Assembly (NCBI RefSeq): GCF_019891395.1
Contig: NZ_CP078143.1
Coordinates: 310,001-374,000 of the forward strand
Reading direction: 5' to 3'
DNA length: 64,000 nucleotides
Source of the DNA: Nitratireductor kimnyeongensis
GTDB lineage: Bacteria > Pseudomonadota > Alphaproteobacteria > Rhizobiales > Rhizobiaceae
Shown here: piece after piece, positions 45,563-54,200 of the stretch
Position numbering within the stretch: the stretch's first letter is position 1
Layout: every line of letters starts with the position of its first letter
The notes under the pieces: generated by a model
The model's database searches: none
What the model was told of the DNA's origin: nothing
Seen by the model: the letters and a program-made list of their open reading frames with translations, nothing else
Made by a program: the position numbers and the translations under genes

Positions 45563-45710
45563 TCTTGTTCCTTTTCTCGATCCGGGTTCCGTCCGTCGAG
45601 GACAGCTCTCCCATCCGGTCAGTTATAGGTAGCGGCAAAAGCTCTTTCAACGCGGCAGCCCGCCGCGTTCCCCGCTCAGTTCAGCGAAAAGAGAGCCCTG
45701 CCCTGCCTCT

Positions 45711-46205
45711 TCAGCGTCGTTGGTAGACCACATAGGAGGTGGCGTAAACGTCCTTTTCGCCGGCAGGCACGTCCTCGCGAGACACCGCCTCCCAGATTTC
45801 GGGGGCAATTTCAGGGAACAGGGTGTCCCCCTCGATCTGCGCATCGACATGCGTGACATGCAGGCGATCGGCCTTGTCCATCGCTTCCCGATAAATCTGC
45901 CCGCCGCCGATCACACACACATCCGAACCGGGTTCGCCGGCCGCCGCGAGCGCAAGCGCCACGTCGAGCGACGACACGCATTCAGCCCCTTCGGCTACAT
46001 AATCCGCCTGCCGCGTGACCACTATGTTGCGCCGGCCAGGCAGTGGCTTGCCGATGCTTTCCCAAGTCTTGCGCCCCATGATCACAGGCTTGCCCATGGT
46101 GATGGCCTTGAAGCGATTGAGATCCGTTGAAAGCCGCCAGGGCAGATCGCCGTCGCGCCCGATCACGCCATTCTCCGCCATTGCAACGACGAGTTCGACG
46201 CTCAT
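45711..46205 (-). CDS. folA: Dihydrofolate reductase
   Basis: NADPH-dependent reduction of dihydrofolate to tetrahydrofolate. A 164-residue chromosomal-type enzyme: VELVVAMAENGVIGRDGDLP with the catalytic-loop W in PWRL and Asp in DLNRFK, then GKPVIMGRKTWESIGKPLPG and VCVIGGGQIYREAM. I place the start at 46205 rather than 46211, because the Shine-Dalgarno GGAGG is 7 bases before 46205 and only 1 base before 46211. It follows thyA by 15 bases, so dUMP methylation and folate recycling are coexpressed. Confidence 0.94.
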   Translation of the reverse strand: MSVELVVAMAENGVIGRDGDLPWRLSTDLNRFKAITMGKPVIMGRKTWESIGKPLPGRRNIVVTRQADYVAEGAECVSSLDVALALAAAGEPGSDVCVIGGGQIYREAMDKADRLHVTHVDAQIEGDTLFPEIAPEIWEAVSREDVPAGEKDVYATSYVVYQRR

Positions 46206-46220
46206 CAGCATTCCTCCCTT

Positions 46221-47015
46221 TCAAACAGCAATCGGCGCGCGGATCGTCGGATCGGCCACATAGCCGTCAAGCCGGAAGTCCTCGAATTGAAACGCGAAGA
46301 GATCGGTCACGTTCGGATTGATCCACATGGTCGGCAGCGGCTTTGGCGTGCGAGTCAGCTGCTCGCGGGCCTGGTCGAAATGGTTGGAATAAAGATGTGC
46401 ATCGCCCAGCGTGTGCACGAAATCGCCTGCCCGAAGCCCCGACACCTGCGCCACCATCATGGTCAGAAGCGCATAGGAAGCGATGTTGAAAGGCACGCCG
46501 AGAAAGATGTCGGCAGAGCGCTGGTAGAGCTGGCAGGAGAGCCGCCCCTCCGCCACATGAAACTGGAACAGGCAATGGCATGGCGGCAGTGCCATGGAAT
46601 CGACCTCGGCCGGATTCCACGCCGAAACCACATGACGCCGCGAATGAGGATTGTCACGCAATCCTTTGAGAAGATTCGCGATCTGATCGATCTGCCCACC
46701 GTCCGGTGCCGGCCAGGAGCGCCATTGTGCACCATAGACGGGCCCGAGATCGCCATTCTCGTCCGCCCACTCGTCCCAGATCGAAACGCCGTTCTCCTTC
46801 AGATAGGCAATGTTCGTATCGCCCCTCAGGAACCAAAGCAATTCGTGAATGATCGAGCGCAGATGCAGCTTCTTCGTGGTGAGAACAGGAAAGCCCTCCT
46901 CCAGATTGAAGCGCATCTGATAGCCGAAAACGCCGCGCGTACCCGTCCCCGTGCGATCGTCGCGGTCGACACCGTTTTCGAGAACATGGGAAAGAAGATC
47001 GAGATATTGGCGCAT
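46221..47015 (-). CDS. thyA: Thymidylate synthase (ThyA type)
   Basis: Converts dUMP to dTMP with methylenetetrahydrofolate as carbon and hydride donor. At 264 residues it is the size of E. coli ThyA and the active-site cysteine falls at C146 in [10 protein letters not shown]. Other signatures: [57 protein letters not shown], and [14 protein letters not shown]. It is the first gene of a thyA-folA pair. Confidence 0.96.
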   Translation of the reverse strand: MRQYLDLLSHVLENGVDRDDRTGTGTRGVFGYQMRFNLEEGFPVLTTKKLHLRSIIHELLWFLRGDTNIAYLKENGVSIWDEWADENGDLGPVYGAQWRSWPAPDGGQIDQIANLLKGLRDNPHSRRHVVSAWNPAEVDSMALPPCHCLFQFHVAEGRLSCQLYQRSADIFLGVPFNIASYALLTMMVAQVSGLRAGDFVHTLGDAHLYSNHFDQAREQLTRTPKPLPTMWINPNVTDLFAFQFEDFRLDGYVADPTIRAPIAV

Positions 47016-47116
47016 GGCGGTCCGATTCGGGCTGGCGTTTCCGCCGCATCATAAAGCAGCTGACCGGCACGAGAAGGGCCGGCACTGCAAATATCGGTCT
47101 CGTCCACACGCCCAAA

Positions 47117-47147
47117 TGAAAACGCCCCCACCGGCAGGGAGGAGGCG
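47117..47147 (-). terminator. Intrinsic terminator of the DUF2853 gene
   Basis: On the minus strand CGCCTCC-TCCCTGCCGGT-GGGGGCG (47147-47123, one wobble pair) is followed by TTTTCA. It lies 26 bases after the DUF2853 stop. Confidence 0.6.
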
Positions 47148-47172
47148 CTTGAAGGTCAGGTCGCGTAGCAGC

Positions 47173-47484
47173 TCAGAGGCTGGACAGTTTGCCCAGATGC
47201 TTCGCCACCAGATAGTAGAACGTCACGCGGCTTTTCGAATTGTCGCCGGACATCGTCTCGCAGACCTTTTCGATGATGGAATCGCACTTGGCACCATCGG
47301 TTTCGCCAAGCTTCTTCATGCACCAGCTCTCGCGCACGCGATCCAGTTCACTGGAATCGCTGCACGAAACCAGAGAGGAGTCCCGGTTGCGCAACGCGAT
47401 ACCAAGATGCTTCACGATCTTCTTGACGACGTCTTCGTCAGCGGTTGCATCATATTTGCGGACATCCGCGAGATAATCGGCCAT
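47173..47484 (-). CDS. DUF2853 family protein
   Basis: A 103-residue all-helical protein. MADYLADVRKYDATADEDVV, then KKIVKHLGIALRNRDSSLVS and ESWCMKKLGE, are the family hallmarks; several cysteines (SCSD, SWC, KCDS, KVC) are present, which is a little unusual for a small cytoplasmic protein. Structures of the family show a helical bundle, but the function is unknown. It is monocistronic between thyA and ssrA. Confidence 0.8.
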   Translation of the reverse strand: MADYLADVRKYDATADEDVVKKIVKHLGIALRNRDSSLVSCSDSSELDRVRESWCMKKLGETDGAKCDSIIEKVCETMSGDNSKSRVTFYYLVAKHLGKLSSL

Positions 47485-47671
47485 GATTTTTCCCTCGTTT
47501 CAAATCGTGGGCCCCCTTCGACACGATCCGGCCAACAACGCAACCTCAACGTTTGCCAAAGTTCTTCCCACACCATTGCAGACATTCCGCAAAGCATGAC
47601 GTCAAGTCAATGCCGAAAAGACTTTTCGCCAGAAACCCCCTTTTCTTACTGTGGAGGCCTCACTATATTCG

Positions 47672-48003
47672 CACCGTCGGCTCGACCGACTATGGCGATA
47701 AACTGCCGGTGTAATAAACCATTCGGACCCGGGGGCAGTGCCCGGCGCCTCCACCACAAACCGTCGAAGACCATGCGTCCGCTGACGGCTTCTGATGGGG
47801 GCGAAACAGGATCGACGAGGGTGTAAAGATCGGACTTTCGCTCGGCATGATACCACCGTTATCGGGTCAAACCAGTAGTTGCAAACGACAACTATGCGGA
47901 GGCACGTCTCGCTGCTTAATGCAGTGCGACAGCTTCACTTAAACTCCTGAGGGTTCGCACCTTCAGGCGGGGTTCGGAGGCACCTGGCAACAGAAGCCTC
48001 CAC
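47672..48003 (+). ncRNA. ssrA: Transfer-messenger RNA, circularly permuted alphaproteobacterial type
   Basis: Two-piece tmRNA gene. The acceptor half comes first: T-arm-like CCCGG...CCCGG, then CGCCTCC-A-CCA (47746-47756). After about 40 bases of intervening loop, the coding half starts with GGGGGCG (47797-47803), which pairs with CGCCTCC to form the acceptor stem, followed by AAACAGGATCGACGAGG. The tag reading frame runs 47881-47919 and reads ANDNYAEARLAA-stop, preceded by AGTAGTT. Gene ends near a hairpin at 47976-48001. The order (3' tRNA-like half upstream of the 5' half) is the alpha-type permutation. Exact 5' end of the acceptor RNA is not certain. It rescues stalled ribosomes and feeds tagged proteins to ClpXP. 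Confidence 0.92.
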
Positions 48004-48018
48004 TCATCCCCCTTTTTT
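47976..48018 (+). terminator. Probable ssrA terminator
   Basis: GGAGGC (47976-47981) and GCCTCC (47996-48001) can pair over a 14-base loop, with a T6 run at 48013-48018. The gap of 11 bases between stem and T-run makes it a non-canonical terminator; the hairpin may instead be part of the tmRNA 3' end. Confidence 0.5.
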
Positions 48019-48124
48019 CAGTTGTCCGCTTTCCCGCCGTTCCGCCGGGCGCTTTTTCTTGCCTCCAGAAAAAAAGGGGGCGCCAACGCGCCCCTTGTCA
48101 ACAGACCTGTCAGGTTCACCGATT

Positions 48125-49330
48125 TCATTCCGCGGCAGCCCGCGCAGGCTGTTCGTCACGCCCCAGTGTCAGTTGGGTCAATGCCAGCGCAAGCACAGCG
48201 CAAACGGCGATGCTCGTCGCCATCGGCAATGGCGTGCCGTCGAAAAACAGGCCCGAGACAGCCATGGCCGCAGCCCCGATGGCAAAATGCAACGTTCCCA
48301 TCAGCGCCGAGGCCGTTCCGGCAATTGTGCCGTGATCATCCATCGCAAGAACCGAGGTGGTTGGGATGACGAGCCCAAGGAAGCCGTAGCCCACGAAAAG
48401 GAATGAGGCCAGCACCCACAGCGACTGCAGGCCGGATGCCATGACAGCCAGCATGGCCACGATGGTCGTCGCGTAGGAGATGACAGCCACTCGCACGACA
48501 CGCCGCAAACCATATCGCTCCGTCAACCGTCCCGTGAGCTGCGACATGGTGAAAAATGCCACCGCGTTGATGGAAAAGAACACGCTGTAGAGCGTCGGCG
48601 ACAGGCCGTAATGGTCGATCAGCACAAAGGACGAATTCGACAGATAAACGAAGAAGCTGGAGATACCGAACCCTCCGATGAAGGTCAGCCCCATGAACTT
48701 CCGATCCCCAAGGAGAAAACGGTAGCCGGCAAGCGCCGTTCGCAACGAACTGCCTTTCCTCTGCTCAACAGGCCTTGTTTCCTTCAGCGCGGTAGCGAGA
48801 AGAACAAGGCCAAGCACTGCAGCGATGGTCACGGACCAGAACACAGCTCGCCAGCCGAGTGTGGCTATGATCAAACTGCCCGTGAGCGGTGCCAGGATGG
48901 GCGAGATGGAGAAGACCAGCATCAGGAGCGACATCAACCGTGCGGCTTCCGTACCGGTATGAAGATCGCGCACCACTGCGCGCGGCACGACCATTCCGGC
49001 CGAAGCTCCCAGCCCTTGCAGAAACCGGAACGCGATCAGCATCTCGATACTGCCGGCCAGCGCCGAACCGATACTGCCGATGATGAAAACCACCAATCCG
49101 GCATAGAGCGGCACTTTGCGGCCCACCATGTCGGAAATCGGCCCAACAATGATCTGGGCCAACCCCATGGATAAAAAGAACACCAGAAGAGACATCTGCA
49201 CCGGTACGGTTTCCGCTTTAAGGTCTGCGCCGATGGACGGCAAAGCAGGCAGATACATGTCAATGGCAAACGGCCCAACGGCCGTCAAAAGCCCCAGCAC
49301 CAGGGCGATGCGTAAAAACCTTGCAGTCAT
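48125..49330 (-). CDS. Bcr/CflA family multidrug efflux MFS transporter
   Basis: A 401-residue drug:proton antiporter with about 12 hydrophobic helices. The Bcr/CflA opening FAIDMYLPALPSIGADLKAE, GPISDMVGRKVPLYAGLVVF (MFS motif A) and LQGLGASAGMVVPRAVVRDL (motif C/D) are clear. Substrates in the family include bicyclomycin, chloramphenicol and sulphonamides. It is divergent from a TetR gene with 162 bases between them, which makes it the likely regulated target. Last residues are hydrophilic. Confidence 0.92.
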   Translation of the reverse strand: MTARFLRIALVLGLLTAVGPFAIDMYLPALPSIGADLKAETVPVQMSLLVFFLSMGLAQIIVGPISDMVGRKVPLYAGLVVFIIGSIGSALAGSIEMLIAFRFLQGLGASAGMVVPRAVVRDLHTGTEAARLMSLLMLVFSISPILAPLTGSLIIATLGWRAVFWSVTIAAVLGLVLLATALKETRPVEQRKGSSLRTALAGYRFLLGDRKFMGLTFIGGFGISSFFVYLSNSSFVLIDHYGLSPTLYSVFFSINAVAFFTMSQLTGRLTERYGLRRVVRVAVISYATTIVAMLAVMASGLQSLWVLASFLFVGYGFLGLVIPTTSVLAMDDHGTIAGTASALMGTLHFAIGAAAMAVSGLFFDGTPLPMATSIAVCAVLALALTQLTLGRDEQPARAAAE

Positions 49331-49457
49331 GGATAGGCACTTTCAAATATGGCGGATGCCCTGAAGACATCGCTTGGCAGACAGAGATTCCGGCTAGGGC
49401 CGGTGGCGTAAAATCCGCCGATTTCTTGAGATGAGCTGCTTATAATTTTTGACAACC

Positions 49458-49486
49458 TTGTCTAAAAAGTCAATCACGCCTATACT
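49458..49486 (+). promoter_or_regulatory. Probable promoter of the TetR gene, giving a leaderless start
   Basis: TTGTCT (49458-49463), a 17-base spacer and TATACT (49481-49486). The ATG begins 6 bases after the -10 box, so transcription would start on or near the A of the ATG. An imperfect dyad GACAA-CC-TTGTC (49451-49462) overlaps the -35 and could be an operator. Confidence 0.55.
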
Positions 49487-49492
49487 TTTTTC

Positions 49493-50185
49493 ATGAACGT
49501 AATGACAGCTACTGACAGCTTCCCGACGCGCGGACACGCGGCCAAGCGCCTGTCCATTCTTGAAGCGGGCGCGCGCGTTTTCTGCCGGGAAGGCTATGCC
49601 GGCGCCAATATCGACATGATCTCTGCAGAGGCAGGTGTGTCGCGCCAGACCGTCTACAATCATTATGGCGACAAGGATAAGCTGTTCGCAGCCGTCGTGA
49701 CCGAGGTCACCCGGCGCTGCAACGCTCGCAGTTTTGAAGTGCTGGCAACCTTTCCCGATCAGCCCGACAACCTTGAAAAGGACCTCGTCGCCTTTGCAAT
49801 CCGTCTGACACAGAATTGCCTGTGCGACGAGGATGGGAAGTATCTGCGCAAGCTTATTCAAGGTGAAGGCGAGAGGCACCCTCAACTCTTTGCAAGCTGG
49901 CGCATCGACGGTCCCGGCAAAGTCTGGTCTGCGCTTGCTGCCCGCTTCGCCCGTCTCGCCTATGCGGGACACCTCGATCTCGACGATCCCGACATTGCGG
50001 CGCGTCAATTCCTTGCGCTCGTGAACACCGAACTGCAGATTCCAATGCTTTTCGGAGAGAAGCTGGAGAACAAACGCCTGCAAAAAACGGCCGCATGCGC
50101 AGTCAGAACCTTCCTGCGGGCCTATGGCAGTAAGCGGTCGGACGACCAGGAAATACCGCCAGGCGGCAACGCTTTGCGCGCTTGA
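49493..50185 (+). CDS. TetR family transcriptional regulator
   Basis: A 230-residue TetR repressor. The DNA-binding helix-turn-helix is clear in IDMISAEAGVSRQTVYNHYG (about 40-59) with KDKLFAAV after it. The C-terminal domain resembles the TetR_C_7/AefR-like group (YLRKLIQGEGERHPQLFASW). No ribosome-binding site precedes the ATG; the promoter elements instead suggest a leaderless mRNA. Divergent from the Bcr/CflA exporter, which it probably represses. Confidence 0.87.
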   Translation: MNVMTATDSFPTRGHAAKRLSILEAGARVFCREGYAGANIDMISAEAGVSRQTVYNHYGDKDKLFAAVVTEVTRRCNARSFEVLATFPDQPDNLEKDLVAFAIRLTQNCLCDEDGKYLRKLIQGEGERHPQLFASWRIDGPGKVWSALAARFARLAYAGHLDLDDPDIAARQFLALVNTELQIPMLFGEKLENKRLQKTAACAVRTFLRAYGSKRSDDQEIPPGGNALRA

Positions 50186-50271
50186 CGCTGCGGAACCCGG
50201 CTTTTGCCGGTTTACCTGAGCACAGTCCTTGATTAGAGGTAGGTCGAAGATTCACAAACCGGTTCCTGTTG

Positions 50272-50838
50272 ATGGCCGAAGACCGCATAAGATACGATAT
50301 TCTCGCTCAAGACGCTCTGCGTGGCGTCATGCGCAAGGTTTTGACAGAAGTTGCGCGCACCGGGCTGCCTGGTGAGCACCACTTCTTCATCACCTTCCTG
50401 ACCCACGCTCCAGGCGTCCGCGTTTCATCTCGGCTCCGTGAGCGTTATCCCGAGCAGATGACAATCGTATTGCAGTATCAGTACTGGGATCTGAAAGTCA
50501 GCGAGACCGGCTTTGAGGTCGGCCTGTCCTTTGCCGACGTTCCCGAAATGCTGAGCGTACCCTTCTCTGCTGTCCGCGGCTTCTACGATCCCTCGGTCAA
50601 CTTCGAGCTCGAGTTTGATGTCAAGCCGGAGCAAGGCGAGCATTCGGCGGACATCACGGAGGTCTACCCCGAGGAAGCTGCGGAAGAACCGCAAAAGCCA
50701 GCGACCAAGAAGAAGCCTGCCAAAAAAGCCAGGAAAGAAAAAGCGGAGGCTGAGAACGCTTCTGAACAGGAAGAAGCTCCCGCATCAGAAGGCAAAGGGG
50801 CCGAGGTCGTCTCTCTCGACGCTTTCCGAAAGAAGTGA
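50272..50838 (+). CDS. sspB: ClpXP adaptor SspB (alphaproteobacterial type)
   Basis: Adaptor that delivers ssrA-tagged proteins to ClpXP. The 188-residue protein has the SspB fold in its first 125 residues (LPGEHHFFITFLTHAPGVRV, SRLRERYPEQMTIVLQYQYW and VPFSAVRGFYDPSVNFELEF), then a low-complexity linker of Lys, Ala and Glu (about 130-170) and the terminal VVSLDAFRKK, which corresponds to the ClpX-binding tail in this family. The ATG at 50272 was chosen over a TTG at 50269. It heads a three-gene set with DUF4169 and an RHH gene and lies 2.3 kb from ssrA, whose tag it recognises. Confidence 0.88.
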   Translation: MAEDRIRYDILAQDALRGVMRKVLTEVARTGLPGEHHFFITFLTHAPGVRVSSRLRERYPEQMTIVLQYQYWDLKVSETGFEVGLSFADVPEMLSVPFSAVRGFYDPSVNFELEFDVKPEQGEHSADITEVYPEEAAEEPQKPATKKKPAKKARKEKAEAENASEQEEAPASEGKGAEVVSLDAFRKK

Positions 50839-50840
50839 CG

Positions 50841-51038
50841 ATGGGCGAACTGGTCAATCTCAGGCAACGGCGCAAGCGCCGGGCCCGCGACGAGAAAGAG
50901 CAGCGCGCCACGGAAAATCGCATCCTTCATGGACGCACCAAAGCCGAACGCACTCGGGAAGAAAGCGCAAAGGCACGCTCCGTCTCCCTGCTCGAAGGGC
51001 ACAAACGCGAAGAGAATCGGGACGACAGCCCCAAATGA
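50841..51038 (+). CDS. DUF4169 family protein
   Basis: A 65-residue, very basic and charged protein beginning MGELVNLRQRRKRRARDEKE, with HGRTKAERTREESAKAR in the middle: the DUF4169 signature, found in alphaproteobacteria next to sspB. The start codon is either the ATG at 50841 or a GTG at 50835 overlapping the sspB stop. It overlaps the next start (ATGA). The arginine richness suggests nucleic-acid or membrane contact, with no known function. Confidence 0.8.
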   Translation: MGELVNLRQRRKRRARDEKEQRATENRILHGRTKAERTREESAKARSVSLLEGHKREENRDDSPK

Positions 51039-51265
51039 GCCGAATAGCCAAGCGTTCGGTCAGCATACGTGGCCATAGGACTAGCGTTTCTCTGGAAGAG
51101 CCCTTTCTCGTCGAACTGGAAAGCATCGCACAACGCAGAAACATCTCGTTGGCGGCGTTGATTGCCGAGGTGGATGCCGGTCGTAGAGAAGACAACAATC
51201 TCTCCTCCGAATTGCGGCTCTACGTCCTTCAGGATCTGAAAACCCGGACGCCCTACGACGCCTGA
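51035..51265 (+). CDS. Ribbon-helix-helix domain protein
   Basis: A 76-residue protein of the RHH_4 family: KRSVSIRGHRTSVSLEEPFL forms the beta strand, and VELESIAQRRNISLAALIAE the two helices of a MetJ/Arc-like DNA-binding fold. Translation starts in the DUF4169 stop (ATGA), hence the two are coupled. Alphaproteobacteria often carry this trio sspB-DUF4169-RHH, which implies a linked but unexplained function; the regulator might control protein quality genes. It ends 3 bases from the AsmA gene stop (convergent). Confidence 0.82.
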   Translation: MSRIAKRSVSIRGHRTSVSLEEPFLVELESIAQRRNISLAALIAEVDAGRREDNNLSSELRLYVLQDLKTRTPYDA

Positions 51266-51268
51266 CCC

Positions 51269-54200
51269 TCAGTTCACCCCGCCGTCTGCGCCCAGAAGTT
51301 CGCGCAGCCTTTCGGGTGAAAGGTTCTTCGAGCGGAAGAATTCTGAAACAGCATCAGGCGAATTCGCGCCTTCCGGAGCCTCCAGCGGCGCTCGTTCGAT
51401 TTCTGAGGGTGTAGCGCGTTCCCCGGGAACATTTTGCTGCTGGCGCTTTCGCGCTTCTGCAGCACGGCGCGCGGCTTCGGCGTCTCGTTTTGCCTGTCGG
51501 CGCGCGGCTTCCTCCGCCTCACGCTTCTGGCGCAGTTCGCGCTCCAGTCTCTGGCGCTCTGCTTCTGCCCGCTCGCGCTCGGTCTGCAGTGCCGCGAAAT
51601 AACGTGCCTCTCGGCGCAGTCTCTGTTTCTCCAGAAGCACCGACTGCATTCGCTCCACCCGCACCTGCTCGCGCTCCAGCGCCCGCTGGGTCAAAAACTG
51701 CGCGAGCGGACCAACTGAAAGCGACAACTTCACATCTGCGAACGGCCCCGCTGCCGCCACATCCACACGAGGCTCCGCACCCACAACGGCTTCGAGACCA
51801 GCGTCGAAGACCAGCGCCCCGTCCGTAGCCACCGTCATGCGCTGCAAATCAGCCGAGGCCGACGTGGTCAGGATCGCGCCCTCCGCTTCGAGCCGCATCG
51901 GCGGTGTGCGTGCAACGCCCCCTGCAATGGTGAAGGCGAATTCGGTGCTCCCCACATGAAATTCGCCATCGCGGATGAAAGGTGGCGCGAAAATCTCGGT
52001 CTGCGCGGCGTCGATCTCATTGCCCAGAACATCCGCCTTTTGAAGGATCATCGGCAACGCCTGCGGGTTGAGATCGCGGATACTCAGATCGTTCAAGGTG
52101 ACCGAGCCGGATCCAGTCAATGCCGAAGCCATGCCGTTCACCGTCTTGCCGCTGGCGGTCACGCTGGCATGTCCACTGAGACGCCCCTGAAGGCTCCCCT
52201 GCGGCATGAGCGCGTCCAACGCCGTGTCCTTAAGCCCGATCTGCGCCGTCAGCAGGCCTGTCCCGGCATTGTTCTTCAGCGTCGCAAAACCTTCGATCGA
52301 ACCGTCAAAGGCTGCCGCCTTCAGATCGGAAACCGTCAGTCCCTCATCATCGAGTTTCAGCTTCAGGCTGGCCTCCTGCCCGGCCGAGAGGAAGCCGGCC
52401 CAGAGCGCGTCCGTCTGAAGGTCGAGATCGGCTGCAAACGGCAGATTGACATCGCCACCGAACGGTTCTTCGGGCCAGGCCCCGCTCTCCTCGCCTGACA
52501 GTACACCCGGCCCAAGAACGAGCTCCGCCGCCGGCGCAAGGTCAAATCGCGCCAGGCGAAGGGCCCCGTCGACGCGCGGCTTTCCGCCATCGCGCAGAAT
52601 GTTGAAATCGCCACTCAAATCCGTTCCGGCCACCGCACCTGAGAGGCCGGAGAGCACGACAACCTCCTCGCTCCACTCTAGAGCCGCTGCCAGCTCAACC
52701 GGCAGCCCAAGCCCGAATCCCGGCAGCACAACGCCGCCTACGGCCAGCCATGGCTCGATATCATCGCTCTCCACCTGCACCTTGCCGGACAGCGCAGGAG
52801 CTGAAAGCGCATTGGCAAGTTCTCCGTCGAATGATGCGGCAAACCCCTCACCCGAAACCGCAGCCTGTGTGCTCACCGCGTCTGCCAGCGAACCCGAGGC
52901 GGTAAGTTCAAGCTTCGCATCGCCGACCAGCCCGAGCGGGAGCGCCGGCAGGCCGGCGAGCCCGTAAAGCACCGCGGCATCGTCATTTCTGGCCGTCACG
53001 GAAAGCTTGAATTCACCCTCAAGCGGATCGTCCCGGGGGCTGCGATCGGAAAGCGAAAAGCTGAGATCGGTGCCCCCGGCTTCCCCTTCCGCGCTCACCG
53101 CGAGCCCCACCGTGCCGTCCCTGTTGTTGGCCGCGCTGGCGACAAGGTTGATTTCCGCATTTTCAACCAGCCCCGGAAAGGCCTGGGTCCGCTGGGCAAT
53201 AGCCCCCAGAACGCGGTTTTCAGGGAAGCGGCCGGCCGCCATCGCCGCCAGATCGGCAAGATCGGTCGACAGGATCGTTGCATCGATCTGCCCCGTCAGC
53301 GCGGTGGAAAAATCGCGAAGCTGTCCGGTGGCACTGATCTGGGCGCCGGCAAGCCCGCCCAGCGTCAGCCTGTCGATCTCAAGGACGCCCGCGCGCAGGC
53401 GCAGCGCTGTGTCGACCGTTTCTGCCTCAACACCAGCGGCAGCAACAGGTCCCGCCTTCACGGCGAGATCCACATCATGTCCCGAAAGCCTGTTCACACC
53501 GGCATCGTTCACGAAAAGCGAGGCAAAGGCCCGGATGCCGTCGAGATCGAGCGCCTCACCCTCCAGCGCAATATCCAGAGAGGGTTTTGCATCATCCGGC
53601 GCCTGCCGTTCCACACGGCCGTTGAAGCGTGCACCGCCCAGGATCAGCTCCAGCGTCTCGAAGGTCTGTGCGCGCCGTGAAAGATCCACCTCGGCACTGA
53701 AGCCAGCGGAAGAGAGGCGACGGATTGCATCATCCACATCACGCGAAATCCAGGCGGCAAAGCCCGATGGCTGTGCGATCGCAAGCAACATGCGCCCCTC
53801 AAAGGCAAGGGCATCGCGCGTGGTCAAAAGGCCGCTGGCTTCCAGTCGCGTCCGGCCCGGCAGGGTCGCGGCCACCGAGCCGATCGACCAGCCGCGCTCC
53901 GCAGGCTGCGCCCGCAGTTCGATGTTCCGGATCGTTGTGTCGCCGGCCACGATGGCTGGCAGATTGAGCGCGATCTCACCGGGGATACCCGGCGCCGGCA
54001 AAGCGCGCATCATATCCGCAAACGCGTTGAAGCGCGCGTTGAAGTCCAGACCGGCAATAGAGCCGCTTTCCCCCTCCTCCGGTTCAAAACGAAGCTGGGC
54101 TCCGTCCGCCTCGACCAGAAAACGCGGCGCGGCACCAAACTCGATCCGCGCCTTGCCCTCAGCGCTATAGGGAGCATCAACCGGCCCCGTCTCGAAGCGA

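Noticed and set aside
50615..51265. 216-residue frame covering the end of sspB, DUF4169 and RHH
   Set aside because: Only its last 76 residues are a real protein, started at the ATG at 51035; the rest is the wrong frame of sspB and DUF4169.
53007..54170. 387-residue frame antisense to the AsmA gene
   Set aside because: Serine/arginine/alanine-rich composition typical of a shadow frame; the opposite strand is a coherent AsmA protein.
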